Source: RPQJ01 sp963746325 (lineage in GTDB: Bacteria; Pseudomonadota; Gammaproteobacteria; Steroidobacterales; Steroidobacteraceae). Taken from it: a stretch of 64,000 nt of DNA. The DNA lies in the NCBI GenBank assembly GCA_963746325.1, contig CAVVBC010000024.1, forward strand, positions 1 through 64,000, written 5' to 3'. Every line of letters begins with the position of its first letter. Position 1 is the stretch's first letter. This document shows positions 46,560 through 55,696 of the stretch, one piece after another. Made by a program: the position numbers and the translations under genes. The notes under the pieces are model-generated. The model was not told the DNA's origin. It saw only the letters and a list, made by a program, of their open reading frames with translations, and made no database searches.

Positions 46560-47572
46560 GCAGCCTCCATCACGGCCTTGAGCGCCGCGCCCACGCGCAG
46601 CGGCCCCGGGAAGTACTCCCACTCGAATGCGTGCGGGTAAGGCGTGTCCCAGCCCGCAACGCGGCCGATGGGTGCCTCGAGATCCCAGAAGCACTCCTCC
46701 TGGATGGTGGCGGAGAGTTCGGCGCCGAAGCCCGAGAAGCGCGTCGCCTCGTGCGCGATCAGGCAGCGCCCGGTCTTTTTCACCGACGTGCAGATCGTGT
46801 CGGTGTCGAGCGGCACCATCGAGCGCACGTCGATGATCTCCGCGTCCACACCGAGCGCCTTCGCCGCCGCTTCGCAGACGTACACCATCGTGCCGTAGGC
46901 GACCATCGTCACGGCACTGCCCTTGCGCACCACCTCGGCCTTGCCGATCGGCACGGTGTAATAGCCGTCGGGCACCTCGCCCTTCGGGTGCGTGCTCCAC
47001 GGCACCGCGGGCTTGTTCGCGTCGCCGTCGAACGGGCCGTTGTACAGGCGCTTGGGCTCGAAGAACACCACCGGATCGTCGTCCTCGATCGAGGCGATGA
47101 GCAGGCCCTTCGCGTCGTAAGGCGTCGAGGGCATCACGACCTTGATGCCGCAGACGTGCGTGAAGATGCCCTCCGGGCTCTGCGAGTGCGTCTGGCCGCC
47201 GCGGATACCGCCGCCGCATGGGGTGCGGATGGTGACGGGCGCCCAGAAGTCACCCGCGCTGCGATAGCGCAGGCGCGCGAGTTCGGAGAAGATCTGGTCG
47301 CACGCAGGGTAGATGTAATCGGCGAACTGCACTTCCGCGACGGGTCGCAACCCGTTCACGCCCATGCCGATCGCAGCGCCCACGATCGCCCCTTCGGCGA
47401 TCGGCGTATCGAGCACGCGATGCTCGCCGTACTTGCGCTGCAAGCCGTCGGTGACGCGGAACACGCCGCCGAAGTACCCGATGTCCTCGCCCAGCATGAC
47501 CACGTTCGGGTCACGCGCCAGCATGATGTCCATGGCGGAGTTGAGCGCCTGGATCATGTTCATCTGTGCCAT
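46556..47572 (-). CDS. Branched-chain 2-oxoacid dehydrogenase E1 beta subunit
   Basis: The beta half of the thiamine-diphosphate decarboxylase. Characteristic segments are NMIQALNSAMDIMLARDPN, VMLGEDIGYFGGVFRVTDGL, DTPIAEGAIVGAAIGMGVNG and AEVQFADYIYPACDQIFSEL. It is 338 residues long. It overlaps the E2 start by four bases and follows E1alpha by 6 bp. The order E1alpha-E1beta-E2 matches bkd operons. Confidence 0.93.
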   Translation of the reverse strand: MAQMNMIQALNSAMDIMLARDPNVVMLGEDIGYFGGVFRVTDGLQRKYGEHRVLDTPIAEGAIVGAAIGMGVNGLRPVAEVQFADYIYPACDQIFSELARLRYRSAGDFWAPVTIRTPCGGGIRGGQTHSQSPEGIFTHVCGIKVVMPSTPYDAKGLLIASIEDDDPVVFFEPKRLYNGPFDGDANKPAVPWSTHPKGEVPDGYYTVPIGKAEVVRKGSAVTMVAYGTMVYVCEAAAKALGVDAEIIDVRSMVPLDTDTICTSVKKTGRCLIAHEATRFSGFGAELSATIQEECFWDLEAPIGRVAGWDTPYPHAFEWEYFPGPLRVGAALKAVMEAA

Positions 47573-47578
47573 GGGTTC

Positions 47579-48817
47579 CTATACTCCCTGTTCCGTGCGG
47601 AGCTGCTCGCGCTGCTTGCGCAGCTGCTCGGGCATTTCCTTGAAGACGTCCTGGAACATGAGGTCGCGATTGAGGCGCGGCCCGTCCGTGAGCGTCCCGT
47701 ACTGCACGGCTTCCTTCCAGCTCTCGGTCACGTGCGTCTCGAGTTCCTCGGCCAGCGTCTTGTGGCGCTCTTCCGACCACTCGCCCAGCGCGATCAGGTG
47801 GTTCTTCAGGCGGATCACCGGATCGCCCAGCGGCCACTTCTCGTAGTCGTCCTTCGGACGGTAGCGGGCGGGATCGTCGCTGGTCGAATGTGCCGCGCCA
47901 CGGTACGTGACGTGCTCGATCAGCGTGGGACCGGCACCGGTGCGCGCGCGCTCGGCGGCCCACTGCGTCACGGCGTACACGGCGAGGAAGTCATTGCCGT
48001 CGACGCGGATGCCCGCCATGCCGTAGCCGGGGCCTCGCGCCGCGAACGAGCGCTGCTCGCCGCCCGCGAAGCCCTGGAAGGTCGAGATCGCCCACTGGTT
48101 GTTGACGACGTTCAGGATCACCGGCGCCATGTACACGGAGGCGAACAGCATCGCGTGGTGAAAGTCGGCCTCGGCGCTCGAGCCTTCGCCGATCCACGAG
48201 GCCGCGATGTCATCCTCGCCCTTGATGGCGGCCGCCATTGCCCAGCCCACGGCCTGCGGAAACTGCGTCGTGAGGTTGCCTGAGATCGAGAAGATGCGGC
48301 CCTCGGCCCAGTGATACATCACGGGCAGCTGGCGCCCCTTGCACATGTCACGCGTATTGGAGAGCAGCTGGCACATCAGGTCGACCAGCGGCCGGCCGCG
48401 GACCATGTACAGGCCCTGGTTGCGGTAGGCCGGAAACAGCATGTCCTTGGGCCGCAGCGCCATCCCCTGCGCGACCGACACGGCTTCCTCGCCGAGGCAG
48501 CGCATGTAGAACGACGTCTTGCCCTGGCGCTGTGCGCGCTGCATGCGCTCGTCGAAAATGCGCGTGAGCAGCATGTGGCGCAGGCCGATCTGCAGGTCGT
48601 GCACTTCGAGGTGCGGGTTCCACGGGCCGATCGCGACGTGGCTGTCGTCGAGCACACGCACCATCTCGATCGCGAGGTTGCCGATGTCGCGGACGCGCGC
48701 GTTCACGTCCGGACGCGGCACCGCGCCGGCGGGCGAGGTCTCGAGGTAGCTGAAATCCGGCTCTTCACCGGGGCGGGAATGGTGCTGCGGGATGTGCAGG
48801 CGTGAGCGGCGGGGCAT
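47579..48817 (-). CDS. Branched-chain 2-oxoacid dehydrogenase E1 alpha subunit
   Basis: The thiamine-diphosphate-binding half of E1. The TPP motif runs from SWIGEGSSAEADFHHAMLFA to VILNVVNNQWAIST (GDG-type, here GEG...NN). The phosphorylation-loop-like YRGAAHSTSDDPARYRPKDD is typical of branched-chain E1alpha. It is 412 residues with an N-terminal extension as in Pseudomonas BkdA1. It is the first gene of the operon. No E3 gene is seen in the window. Confidence 0.92.
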   Translation of the reverse strand: MPRRSRLHIPQHHSRPGEEPDFSYLETSPAGAVPRPDVNARVRDIGNLAIEMVRVLDDSHVAIGPWNPHLEVHDLQIGLRHMLLTRIFDERMQRAQRQGKTSFYMRCLGEEAVSVAQGMALRPKDMLFPAYRNQGLYMVRGRPLVDLMCQLLSNTRDMCKGRQLPVMYHWAEGRIFSISGNLTTQFPQAVGWAMAAAIKGEDDIAASWIGEGSSAEADFHHAMLFASVYMAPVILNVVNNQWAISTFQGFAGGEQRSFAARGPGYGMAGIRVDGNDFLAVYAVTQWAAERARTGAGPTLIEHVTYRGAAHSTSDDPARYRPKDDYEKWPLGDPVIRLKNHLIALGEWSEERHKTLAEELETHVTESWKEAVQYGTLTDGPRLNRDLMFQDVFKEMPEQLRKQREQLRTEQGV

Positions 48818-48892
48818 CGCTTCCTCGCTGATTACAGATGCGGTGAGGCTTGTGGCGCGGTAGATTACTGGTCGTTGATGGGGGGTGCGGGC

Positions 48893-48916
48893 ATTGTTGC
48901 ATTGCGTTGCAGCAAT
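48893..48916. promoter_or_regulatory. Palindrome in the bkd divergent promoter region
   Basis: ATTGTTGCA and TGCAGCAAT form an inverted repeat with a 6-bp spacer, between the E1alpha and Lrp-type regulator starts. The shape fits an Lrp/AsnC-family operator. Confidence 0.45.
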
Positions 48917-48947
48917 GAGAAATATTTATTTCAGGGAGCGCACTTTC

Positions 48948-49430
48948 ATGGAAGAGACTGTTCAGTCTCGTATCGACAAAGTCGACCACAGGATCCTGGA
49001 CCTGCTGCAGCGGGAGGGCGCGCTGTCGGTCGCGGAAGTCGCTTCCCGCACCGGACTGTCGACGACGACGTGCTGGCGTCGCATCCAGAGCCTGGAGCAC
49101 TCGGGTGTCATCAAAGGCCGTGTTGCGCTGCTCAACCGGGCCGCACTGGGACTGGACGTCACGATTTTCGCGCACGTGAAGCTGTCGACCCAGGGGCGCG
49201 ATGCCATCGCCGCCTTCGCGGAGGCGATCCGCGAGCGGCCCGAGGTGCTCGACTGCTACACGACCATGGGCGAGTGGGACTTCATGCTGCGAGTCGTGAC
49301 GCGCGACATCAAGGCGTACGAGGCGTTCTACCTCGACCACCTCTCCAAGCTGCCGAACGTGCAGTCGATCAACTCCTCGGTCACCGTCACGGTGATCAAG
49401 GAAACGACGGTGCTGCCCATCGTCGTTTAG
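48948..49430 (+). CDS. bkdR: Lrp/AsnC-family regulator (BkdR-like)
   Basis: A 160-residue regulator with an N-terminal helix-turn-helix (LSVAEVASRTGLSTTTCWRR) and a C-terminal ligand-binding RAM domain (LDCYTTMGEWDFMLRVVTRD). AGGGAG precedes the ATG; the frame extends further upstream but without similarity. It is divergent from the bkd operon, the same layout as Pseudomonas bkdR, which activates the operon in response to branched-chain amino acids. Its TAG stop is formed at the junction with repeat element D. Confidence 0.88.
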   Translation: MEETVQSRIDKVDHRILDLLQREGALSVAEVASRTGLSTTTCWRRIQSLEHSGVIKGRVALLNRAALGLDVTIFAHVKLSTQGRDAIAAFAEAIRERPEVLDCYTTMGEWDFMLRVVTRDIKAYEAFYLDHLSKLPNVQSINSSVTVTVIKETTVLPIVV

Positions 49431-49691
49431 GGAAGCTCTGCACAGGTCCGCAGCGGCCGCCCCGTCGCTGGCGCGTCCGACCCAGGACCGTTCCCCGAGC
49501 TTGGAAAGGCAGACACGCGCTCTGGGAACGGTCCCGGATCGGACGCTTGCGACATGCCAGCCTGCGACGCTGCCAGAGCGCTCGATCCGGTGCCTGTCAC
49601 AGAGCGCGTGTCTGCCTTTCCAAGCTCGGTGACAGGCACCGGATCGAGCGCACGCAACGCGTCACTTGCGGACCTGTGCAGAGCTTCCCTA
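49429..49691. repeat. Composite hairpin element D (shorter variant)
   Basis: Two hairpins, at 49473-49546 (2 mismatches) and 49578-49651 (perfect 23-bp stem). Loops contain GGAAAGGCAGACAC at 49503-49516 and its complement at 49608-49621. It has the same stems and order as element C but lacks about 100 bp of its left part. Both ends (TAGGGAAGCTC and complement) provide the stop codons of the two flanking convergent genes. Confidence 0.85.
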
Positions 49692-51434
49692 GCCGCTCAC
49701 GCGCCGCCACAGGGCGCGTCCCACCAGACGCGCCTTGGTCCCGAGGTCGAAGCGCTCGAGATTCGTCTTGACGATACCCTCGGTGAAGCGTGTCCGTTTC
49801 GAATAGTCGATGGCCACATCCACCAGCACGGGTCGCTGCTCGCGCCCGGCTGCGCCAAGCGCTGCGTCGATGACGCCGTCGATGTCGCCGTCGCTGGCGA
49901 TGCGCAGGAACTTGGCGCCGGTGGCCTGCGCAACGCCGGCTACGTCCAGCGGGCCCAGCACGGTGCAGGTCTTGCGGTTGTACGGAATCTCCTGGGCCTG
50001 CGCGATCTGCGCGAGTTCACCGTCGTTGAACACGAACACGACGACGCCGAGCCGTTGCGCCGTGGCCGTCGCCAGTTCGAGCGCGGTCATGCGAAACGCG
50101 CCATCGCCGACGATGCCGACCACCGGCGCGTCGGGCCGCGCGAGCTTCGCGCCGATCGTCGCGGGCACGCAGTACCCCATGCAGTTGAAATCGGTCGGCG
50201 AGATGAGCCCGCGCGCGCGATGGATCGGCATCAGCTCGGCCGCCAGGAAAGTATGGTTGCCGTCGTCGAGCACGACGGTCGAGTCGTCGGCCAGCTGCCG
50301 GCGCAAGCTGGCAAAGAAGCGCGCGGGGCTGACGCGGCCCCGGGTGTCGTGCCGCAGCCATTCGTCGCGGTAAGCCGCTTTCTGCTCGCGGATGATTGCC
50401 TCGACGCGTCCGCGACGCTCACTCGCACCGGCGGGCGGCGCATCGCCCAGCGCCTGCAGCAACAGCTGCAGGACCGCCCTGGCGTCGCCTTCCAATGCGA
50501 TCCGCGCGGGATAGTTGGCGCTGAAGACCTGCGGGTTGATGTCGATGTGGATGAGATCGGCGGGCGGCGTCCAGCCGAAACTGCCGGTCGCGATTTCGCC
50601 GAAGCGCGTGCCGATGGCCAGCATGCAATCCGTGTCCGCGAACGATTTCTCGACGGCGGGCGTCGCTGCGCGGCCGAGGCAGAAGCCTGCGTGCAGCGGA
50701 TGATTGGCGGGAAACGAGCTCAGGCCCTGCAGCGTGGTCGAGACAGGCGCGCCGAGCAGTTCGGCGAGCCGCGCCACTTCGGCGCTGGCATCGACGGCGC
50801 CCCAGCCGACGAACAGCGTGGGCGACGTGGCCTGCCGCAACAGCGCCGCTGCGGCAGCGACCTGCGCCGCTGCGCATCGAGCCGCGGGTGTCGCGATCGC
50901 CGGTGCCGTCGACGGCGCGCCCTCCGGTCCGGTGAACAACTGCAGGTTCACCGGGATCTCCACGAACACCGGACCGGGCTCGCCGCTGGTTGCAACGCGC
51001 ACTGCCTCGTGGATCGTCGCGATGACGTCCTCGTGCTTCTCGACCAGCCACGTGCCCTTGGTGATCGGACGCAGCAGCGCATGCTGGTCGACGTCGTGCA
51101 GCTGGTACTTGCGCCCCGTGTCGCGCCGCACGCCGCCCGCGATGACCAGCAGCGGGATGCCGTCGAGGAACGCCTCGCCGATGCCGCTGGCCGCATGCGT
51201 CACGCCTGCCGCGGGCACGATGACGAGGGTGCCCAGGCTCGTGCCACTGCGGCTGACCGCGTCGGCCATGAAGGCGCCACAGCCCTCGTGCGTCACCAGG
51301 ATCGGCGTGATGGATGCCGACCGGGCGAGTTCGTCGTAGATCTCCGTGTTGTGCACGCCGGGGATGCCAAAGGTGAATCTGACGCCGACGCCCTCGAGGG
51401 CCTGGCGAAGCATGGCGGCGGCGGTTCGGCTCAT
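49689..51434 (-). CDS. Thiamine-diphosphate-dependent enzyme, acetolactate synthase-like
   Basis: A TPP enzyme of the AHAS/benzoylformate/2-oxoacid decarboxylase superfamily. The N-terminal PYR domain has FTFGIPGVHNTEIYDELA and the catalytic Glu in LVTHEGCGAFMADA. The C-terminal PP domain has GIVGDGAFRMTALELATA ending FVFNDGEL. The start at 51434 (MSRTAAAMLRQALEGVGVRF) gives 581 residues; a longer in-frame extension has no similarity. The substrate cannot be set from sequence alone. Its stop codon comes from element D. Confidence 0.85.
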   Translation of the reverse strand: MSRTAAAMLRQALEGVGVRFTFGIPGVHNTEIYDELARSASITPILVTHEGCGAFMADAVSRSGTSLGTLVIVPAAGVTHAASGIGEAFLDGIPLLVIAGGVRRDTGRKYQLHDVDQHALLRPITKGTWLVEKHEDVIATIHEAVRVATSGEPGPVFVEIPVNLQLFTGPEGAPSTAPAIATPAARCAAAQVAAAAALLRQATSPTLFVGWGAVDASAEVARLAELLGAPVSTTLQGLSSFPANHPLHAGFCLGRAATPAVEKSFADTDCMLAIGTRFGEIATGSFGWTPPADLIHIDINPQVFSANYPARIALEGDARAVLQLLLQALGDAPPAGASERRGRVEAIIREQKAAYRDEWLRHDTRGRVSPARFFASLRRQLADDSTVVLDDGNHTFLAAELMPIHRARGLISPTDFNCMGYCVPATIGAKLARPDAPVVGIVGDGAFRMTALELATATAQRLGVVVFVFNDGELAQIAQAQEIPYNRKTCTVLGPLDVAGVAQATGAKFLRIASDGDIDGVIDAALGAAGREQRPVLVDVAIDYSKRTRFTEGIVKTNLERFDLGTKARLVGRALWRRVSG

Positions 51435-51581
51435 GGCGGGCTTGCCTGTATTTTCCGGGCGCGGGCGAGTTCGCAGGCACCGATTGTAGGCCCACGACCC
51501 AAAGCGAACCATTGGCCTTGACCGCGCTGCACCTGAACACCATCCTGCGTCGACCGAACGACGAAAGGCCAGCTCGCGGCG

Positions 51582-52587
51582 ATGGATGACGTGCGATTTG
51601 CTGTAATTGGCGCAGGCATGGCTGGCTTGGCCTGTGCGCATGAATTGGCGCGAGCGGACGCGAAGGTCACGGTGTTCGAGCGGTCCCGTAGCGTGGGCGG
51701 CCGCCTGGCGACGCGTCGCGTCGGCCCGCTCGCCTTCGACCATGGTGCGCAGTTCGTCACGGCCCGCAGCCGGCCTTTCGGGCGTTATGCCGAGACCGCG
51801 CTGCGCGCCGGCATGCTCGACGCCTGGCGGCCCCGCATCATGGAGGACGATCGTGCCTGGCCCGCGCCGATCGAGGACTGGTGGATCGGCCAGCCCGGCA
51901 TGAGCGCGCTGGTGCGGCCGCTCGCCCGCAACATCGAAGTGCAAGGTGGCATCTCGGTGCATGAACTCATCCCGAGCCAGCGCGGCTGGGAATTGCAGAC
52001 GGATTCCGGCCGCCAGAACGTCACGTTCCGCGCAGTGGCCGTGGCAGTGCCCGCACCGCAGGCCTACGCCTTGCTGGGAGCCCACGGACGCGCGTTCCGC
52101 CATGTGGCCGACGTGCGCATGGCGCCCTGCTGGACCGGCATGTTCGCCTTCGATCCGCCGCTCGACCTGGGCGCCGAGGCTCGCCGCTGGACGCAAGGTC
52201 CGATTGCCTGGGCCGCCTGCAACTCGAGCAAGAGCGAGCGCCCGCCCGGCGCGCAGTGCTGGGTGGTGCATGCCACCTCCGCGTGGTCGCGTGAGCACCT
52301 GAACGTCGACGCGACGGAGGCCGCGCAACTGTTGTTCACGGCTTTCGCCGAATCCGTGGGCCGTGCCCTGCCACCGTCCCGTGCACCGGGACGCGCACCG
52401 CTGGCGTCACGCGCTGGTCGAGGAACCGCTCGGATTGTCGTGCATCGTGGACGAGGAAATGAGTGCCGGCGCCTGCGGCGACTGGTGCATCGCGCCGCGG
52501 GTCGAAGCGGCGTTCGAGAGCGGCCGCAGCCTGGCTCACTCGCTCCTGTCGATGGTGGGGCTGTCGGGACGGATGATCGGCGCCTGA
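51582..52587 (+). CDS. FAD-dependent oxidoreductase, renalase-like, one frameshift
   Basis: Flavin protein with the dinucleotide motif FAVIGAGMAGLACAHELA at the N-terminus, then SVGGRLATRR and FDHGAQFVTAR, which are typical of renalase-like NAD(P)-binding proteins. The frame changes near 52378; the C-terminal block SCIVDEEMSAGACGDWCIAP, ending AAFESGRSLAHSLL, lies in the new frame. The 3' end overlaps the opposing membrane-protein gene by about 50 bp. Function not known in bacteria. Confidence 0.8.
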
Positions 52588-53546
52588 CGGCCCATCGCGC
52601 GCAGCAGCGCGCCGTCCCGCGAGAAGCCTTCGAAGGCGAACCACAATGCGAGCGAACCCAGCGCCGGGACGATCTCGTAGATCATGCGGTACATCAGCAC
52701 GGCAGCCAGCAATTGCTCGGGCGGCACGCCCGGCAGCAGCAGCAGCAGCATCGACTCGAGCACGCCGAGCCCGGCCGGCACGTGGCTCAGCACGCCGACC
52801 AGCACGCTCGCGAGGTACGCGCCCAGGAATGCGAGGTAGCCGATGCCGACCGCGTCGGGCAACAACAGGTACAGCACCGACGACACCAGGAAAATATCGG
52901 CGAGCCCGACGACGAGCTGCAGGGCCGTCATCGCCGGAGTCGGCAGGTTCACGGACCAGCCACCGAGCCTGATCGGCTGCTTGCGGAACAGGATCAGCAG
53001 GACGTAGCCGGCGTCCTTGCACAGGCCGATGCAGCCCAGCAGGAACAACCATTGGCTGGAAACGCGGAACATGGGCGCCAGCAGGTCGGCGGCGAACACC
53101 AGCGAGATGTCGAGCAGGAGCCCGAACCCCAGCGCGTAGGGCATGTTGGCGAGCAGCACGGTCGCGCCGACCTCAGTCGCGGAGAAACCCGCCGGCGTGT
53201 ACATGCGGTAGCGCAAGGCGCCGCCGCTCAGCATGGCCTGCCCTACCGCATGCCCGAGGGGAAAAGCGATGTAGGCGGTCAGCATCGGTTTGGCACGACC
53301 CACGCTGCCTTTCACGTAACGCACGACGACCACTTCATAAAACGCGAGCAACGTGAACGCGCTGGCGACGCAGAACGCGGCCAGGGCAAGCGTCGCTGCA
53401 GGCATCGCCAGCATCTGCGCCACGACGTCCGCGAAGCTGATGCGCTGGAACGTGCGCCACAGCACCCAGCCGGCGAGCGCGGCCAGCAGCATGCTGACCG
53501 CGACACCGGCATAGGTCTTGAGGCGGCTGCGACGCGGGTCAGGCAT
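52536..53546 (-). CDS. Lysylphosphatidylglycerol synthase TM-region family (UPF0104) membrane protein
   Basis: About eight membrane helices and no soluble synthase domain. Typical features include SAFTLLAFYEVVVVRYV, AYIAFPLGHAVGQAMLSGGA, LRYRMYTPAGFSATEVG and LSHVPAGLGVLESMLLLLLP. It is 336 residues, corresponding to the flippase half of MprF-like proteins. It probably handles lipid translocation, but the substrate is unknown. A Fur-type box lies upstream in the divergent gap to the HiPIP gene. Confidence 0.83.
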   Translation of the reverse strand: MPDPRRSRLKTYAGVAVSMLLAALAGWVLWRTFQRISFADVVAQMLAMPAATLALAAFCVASAFTLLAFYEVVVVRYVKGSVGRAKPMLTAYIAFPLGHAVGQAMLSGGALRYRMYTPAGFSATEVGATVLLANMPYALGFGLLLDISLVFAADLLAPMFRVSSQWLFLLGCIGLCKDAGYVLLILFRKQPIRLGGWSVNLPTPAMTALQLVVGLADIFLVSSVLYLLLPDAVGIGYLAFLGAYLASVLVGVLSHVPAGLGVLESMLLLLLPGVPPEQLLAAVLMYRMIYEIVPALGSLALWFAFEGFSRDGALLRAMGRQAPIIRPDSPTIDRSE

Positions 53547-53601
53547 CAGGTCTCTCGCTGTAGTTCGCCCGCGGGGAACGAACCCACGGCACGCACCCGC
53601 A

Positions 53602-53620
53602 ATTGCGAGTGATTCTCAAT
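53602..53620. promoter_or_regulatory. Fur box between UPF0104 and HiPIP genes
   Basis: ATTGCGAGTGATTCTCAAT matches the AT-rich Fur operator pattern (GAGAATCACTCGC on the other strand). It sits in a divergent gap, so it could control either gene; an iron-sulfur protein under iron control is sensible. Confidence 0.6.
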
Positions 53621-53750
53621 AATGTTTGCAACTGCCAGGCAGTGCACGACGAAACCTATCAGGTCGAATGTGGTCGAACCCACAGCGAGGCACAGGCTGC
53701 GTAGAATTCCGCCGTTGATCGATTGTCCCCCCTCGAGGAGAAGTATCCAA

Positions 53751-54086
53751 ATGTCCGAACAGAAATTTCCGCGTCGCACGCTGCTGAAGGGTGCATTGCT
53801 CGGCGTCGCGGCAGTGCCCGTGTCCGCCCTGATCAGCCGCACGGCCGATGCAGCCGGCGCCAGGGTCAGCCCGACGGAGCCGCAGGCGGTGGCGCTCGGC
53901 TTTGTCGAGGACGCGTCGAAAGTCGATGCGAAGGCGAATCCGAACTTCAAGCCCGGCCAGATGTGCATCAACTGCCTGCAGGCACCGACGGCCAAGCCCG
54001 GCATGACCGAAGTGCCCTGCAACATTTTCGCTGGCCGCCCGGTGGCCGCGAAGGGCTGGTGCAAGGTCTACGTCAAGAAGCCGTAA
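53751..54086 (+). CDS. High-potential iron-sulfur protein (HiPIP)
   Basis: Periplasmic [4Fe-4S] electron carrier. A Tat signal (RRTLLKG then a hydrophobic stretch) ends about residue 35. The four ligands fit C-x2-C-x14-C-x13-C, running from CINC to GWCKVY. GAGGAG precedes the ATG. It is 111 residues, and a strong terminator follows, so it is a single-gene unit. HiPIPs usually serve photosynthetic or thiosulfate/other respiratory chains; no such genes are seen here. Confidence 0.92.
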   Translation: MSEQKFPRRTLLKGALLGVAAVPVSALISRTADAAGARVSPTEPQAVALGFVEDASKVDAKANPNFKPGQMCINCLQAPTAKPGMTEVPCNIFAGRPVAAKGWCKVYVKKP

Positions 54087-54109
54087 CTCTTCCAGCTTCT
54101 TCGATCGAC

Positions 54110-54150
54110 GAACGGCGCGAGCGGGCCACCGCTCGCGCCGTTCTTTTTTT
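54110..54150 (+). terminator. Strong rho-independent terminator after HiPIP
   Basis: A perfect 14-bp GC-rich stem with a 6-nt loop (GGCCAC), followed by seven T, 23 bp after the stop codon. Confidence 0.85.
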
Positions 54151-54186
54151 GTGGCGCGCCGATTGCAGCGCACAGCGAACCCGCCC

Positions 54187-54214
54187 CTTGAAACGCGCCC
54201 GCCGGAGCACATCT
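54187..54214 (+). promoter_or_regulatory. Sigma-32 (heat-shock) promoter for hsp20
   Basis: CTTGAAA, a 14-bp spacer and CACATCT match the RpoH consensus (CTTGAAA...CCCATNT) at all but one fixed base. It ends 50 bp before the Hsp20 start, just the gene expected. Confidence 0.6.
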
Positions 54215-54264
54215 AGGCGGCACATGGGGACTGCAGGTGCGGTCCCGGTCAGGAGGTAGCAGTC

Positions 54265-54723
54265 ATGCGAGTCATCAAGTGGGAACCGTTCCGGGACGTC
54301 GACGACATGTTCGACCGCGTATTCGCCGAGACGGTGCGGCGCTGGCCACGCCAGGCGCAGGGCCAGGCGCAGGGCCGGGAACTGCAGCCCCGTGAGTGGG
54401 CGCCTGCGGCCGACATCAGCGAAACCGAAGGCGAATACCTCATCAAGGCCGAGGTGCCCGAGGTGCGCAAGGAAGATGTGAGCGTCACGGTGCAGGACGG
54501 CGTGCTGACGCTCGCGGGCGAGCGCAGGCAGGAGAAGCGCGATGAGCACGAGAAGGTTCATCGCATCGAACGCTTCTATGGTTCGTTCGCGCGCCGCTTC
54601 GCGCTCCCGGAGAACGCCAACGAGCAGGGCATCAGCGCGGAATGCCGCGACGGCGTGATCCTCATCCGTATCCCGAAGCAGCGCCTGCAGGAGCAGCAGC
54701 CGCGCCAGATCGAGATCCACTGA
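54265..54723 (+). CDS. Hsp20/alpha-crystallin small heat-shock protein
   Basis: ATP-independent holdase chaperone. The N-terminus MRVIKWEPFRDVDDMFDRVF is typical. The alpha-crystallin domain spans about 48-140 with WAPAADISETEGEYLIKAEV and GVLTLAGER, and ends with the RIPKQ region in place of the common C-terminal I-x-I motif (IEIH at the very end may serve). GGAGG precedes the ATG. It is 152 residues. A GC hairpin at 54781-54806 lies downstream. Confidence 0.92.
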   Translation: MRVIKWEPFRDVDDMFDRVFAETVRRWPRQAQGQAQGRELQPREWAPAADISETEGEYLIKAEVPEVRKEDVSVTVQDGVLTLAGERRQEKRDEHEKVHRIERFYGSFARRFALPENANEQGISAECRDGVILIRIPKQRLQEQQPRQIEIH

Positions 54724-54780
54724 GTTTGCCGCGACCTGCCGCCGCAGCCGGCAGCCAGCAACCGACGGGTGCGAGCCGTC

Positions 54781-54806
54781 GGGAGGGCGCCGCGAGGCGC
54801 CCTCCC
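54781..54806 (+). terminator. Hairpin downstream of hsp20
   Basis: An 11-bp perfect stem with a GCGA tetraloop and no T-tract; probably a transcription end or mRNA 3' structure. Confidence 0.4.
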
Positions 54807-54901
54807 TCGTGCCTATGGCAGGTCGCAGCACGGACTGCGTCGCGCGCGCCTTATAATCCGCCCGCGTCGATCATCCCGATCGGCGGCGAGGCAACGCGAC
54901 G

Positions 54902-55396
54902 ATGACGAACCCCACGCTGACCAAAGGCACGGCGGACCTCTGCGACGATCACGGCGACCACGTGCAGGTCTGCGAGCCTGCATTCCACGCCTACGGCGGA
55001 CGCCGGGCATTCCACGGCCCGATCAGCACGGTGTTCTGCTTCGAGGACAATTCGCGCGTCAAGGAAGCGGTCGAGAGCCGCGGCGACGGGCGGGTGCTGG
55101 TGGTGGATGGCGGCGGCTCGCGCCGGCGTGCGCTGCTCGGCGACAAGCTCGGCCTGGCCGCCGTCAACAACGGCTGGGCCGGGATCATCATCCACGGTTG
55201 CATCCGCGACTCCGCGGAACTCGCCCGCATGGACCTCGGCGTGCGCGCGCTCGGCACCGTGCCGCTGCGCAGCGAGAAGAAAGGCGCCGGTGAACGCGAC
55301 GTGCCGGTGCGCTTCGCGGGCGTCACCTTCCGCCCGGGCGAGTTCGTCTACGTCGACGAAGACGGCATCATCGTCGCGGCCGCCCCGCTTTCCTGA
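54902..55396 (+). CDS. rraA: RraA family protein (RNase E activity regulator)
   Basis: RraA-type protein that in E. coli inhibits RNase E. The start MTNPTLTKGTADLCDDHGDH, the VVDGGGSRRRALLGDKLG block and GIIIHGCIRDSAELA are characteristic. It is 164 residues long. Some family members are 4-hydroxy-4-methyl-2-oxoglutarate aldolases, so the assignment to RNase control rests on similarity. It is followed closely by yggX and DUF423, probably in one transcript. Confidence 0.9.
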   Translation: MTNPTLTKGTADLCDDHGDHVQVCEPAFHAYGGRRAFHGPISTVFCFEDNSRVKEAVESRGDGRVLVVDGGGSRRRALLGDKLGLAAVNNGWAGIIIHGCIRDSAELARMDLGVRALGTVPLRSEKKGAGERDVPVRFAGVTFRPGEFVYVDEDGIIVAAAPLS

Positions 55397-55417
55397 ACGC
55401 CCGGACAGAAACCCAAC

Positions 55418-55696
55418 ATGTCACGCACCGTCCACTGCCTCTATCTCAAGCGCGAAGCCCCGGGCCTCGACCGGCAGCCCTATCCGGGCGAACTCGGCAA
55501 GCGCATCTTCGACAACATTTCCGCGGAGGCGTGGCGCGCATGGGTGGGCCACCAGACGATGCTCATCAACGAGTACCGTCTGTCGACCATCGAGCCCAAG
55601 GCACGCAAGTTCCTGGCCGAGGAGATGGAAAAATTCCTGTTCGGCGGCGGCAGCGCCAAGCCCGCCGAGTTCGTCGCGCCCGAGCCGCGGGAATGA
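55418..55696 (+). CDS. yggX: Fe(2+)-trafficking / oxidative damage protection protein
   Basis: Small protein that protects Fe-S enzymes and is linked to iron handling. MSRTVHCLYLKREAPGLDRQ and WVGHQTMLINEYRLS are diagnostic. It is 92 residues. Its last bases overlap the start of a DUF423 gene. In E. coli yggX lies directly downstream of mutY; here mutY is near but on the opposite strand, separated by DUF423 and element E. Confidence 0.94.
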   Translation: MSRTVHCLYLKREAPGLDRQPYPGELGKRIFDNISAEAWRAWVGHQTMLINEYRLSTIEPKARKFLAEEMEKFLFGGGSAKPAEFVAPEPRE

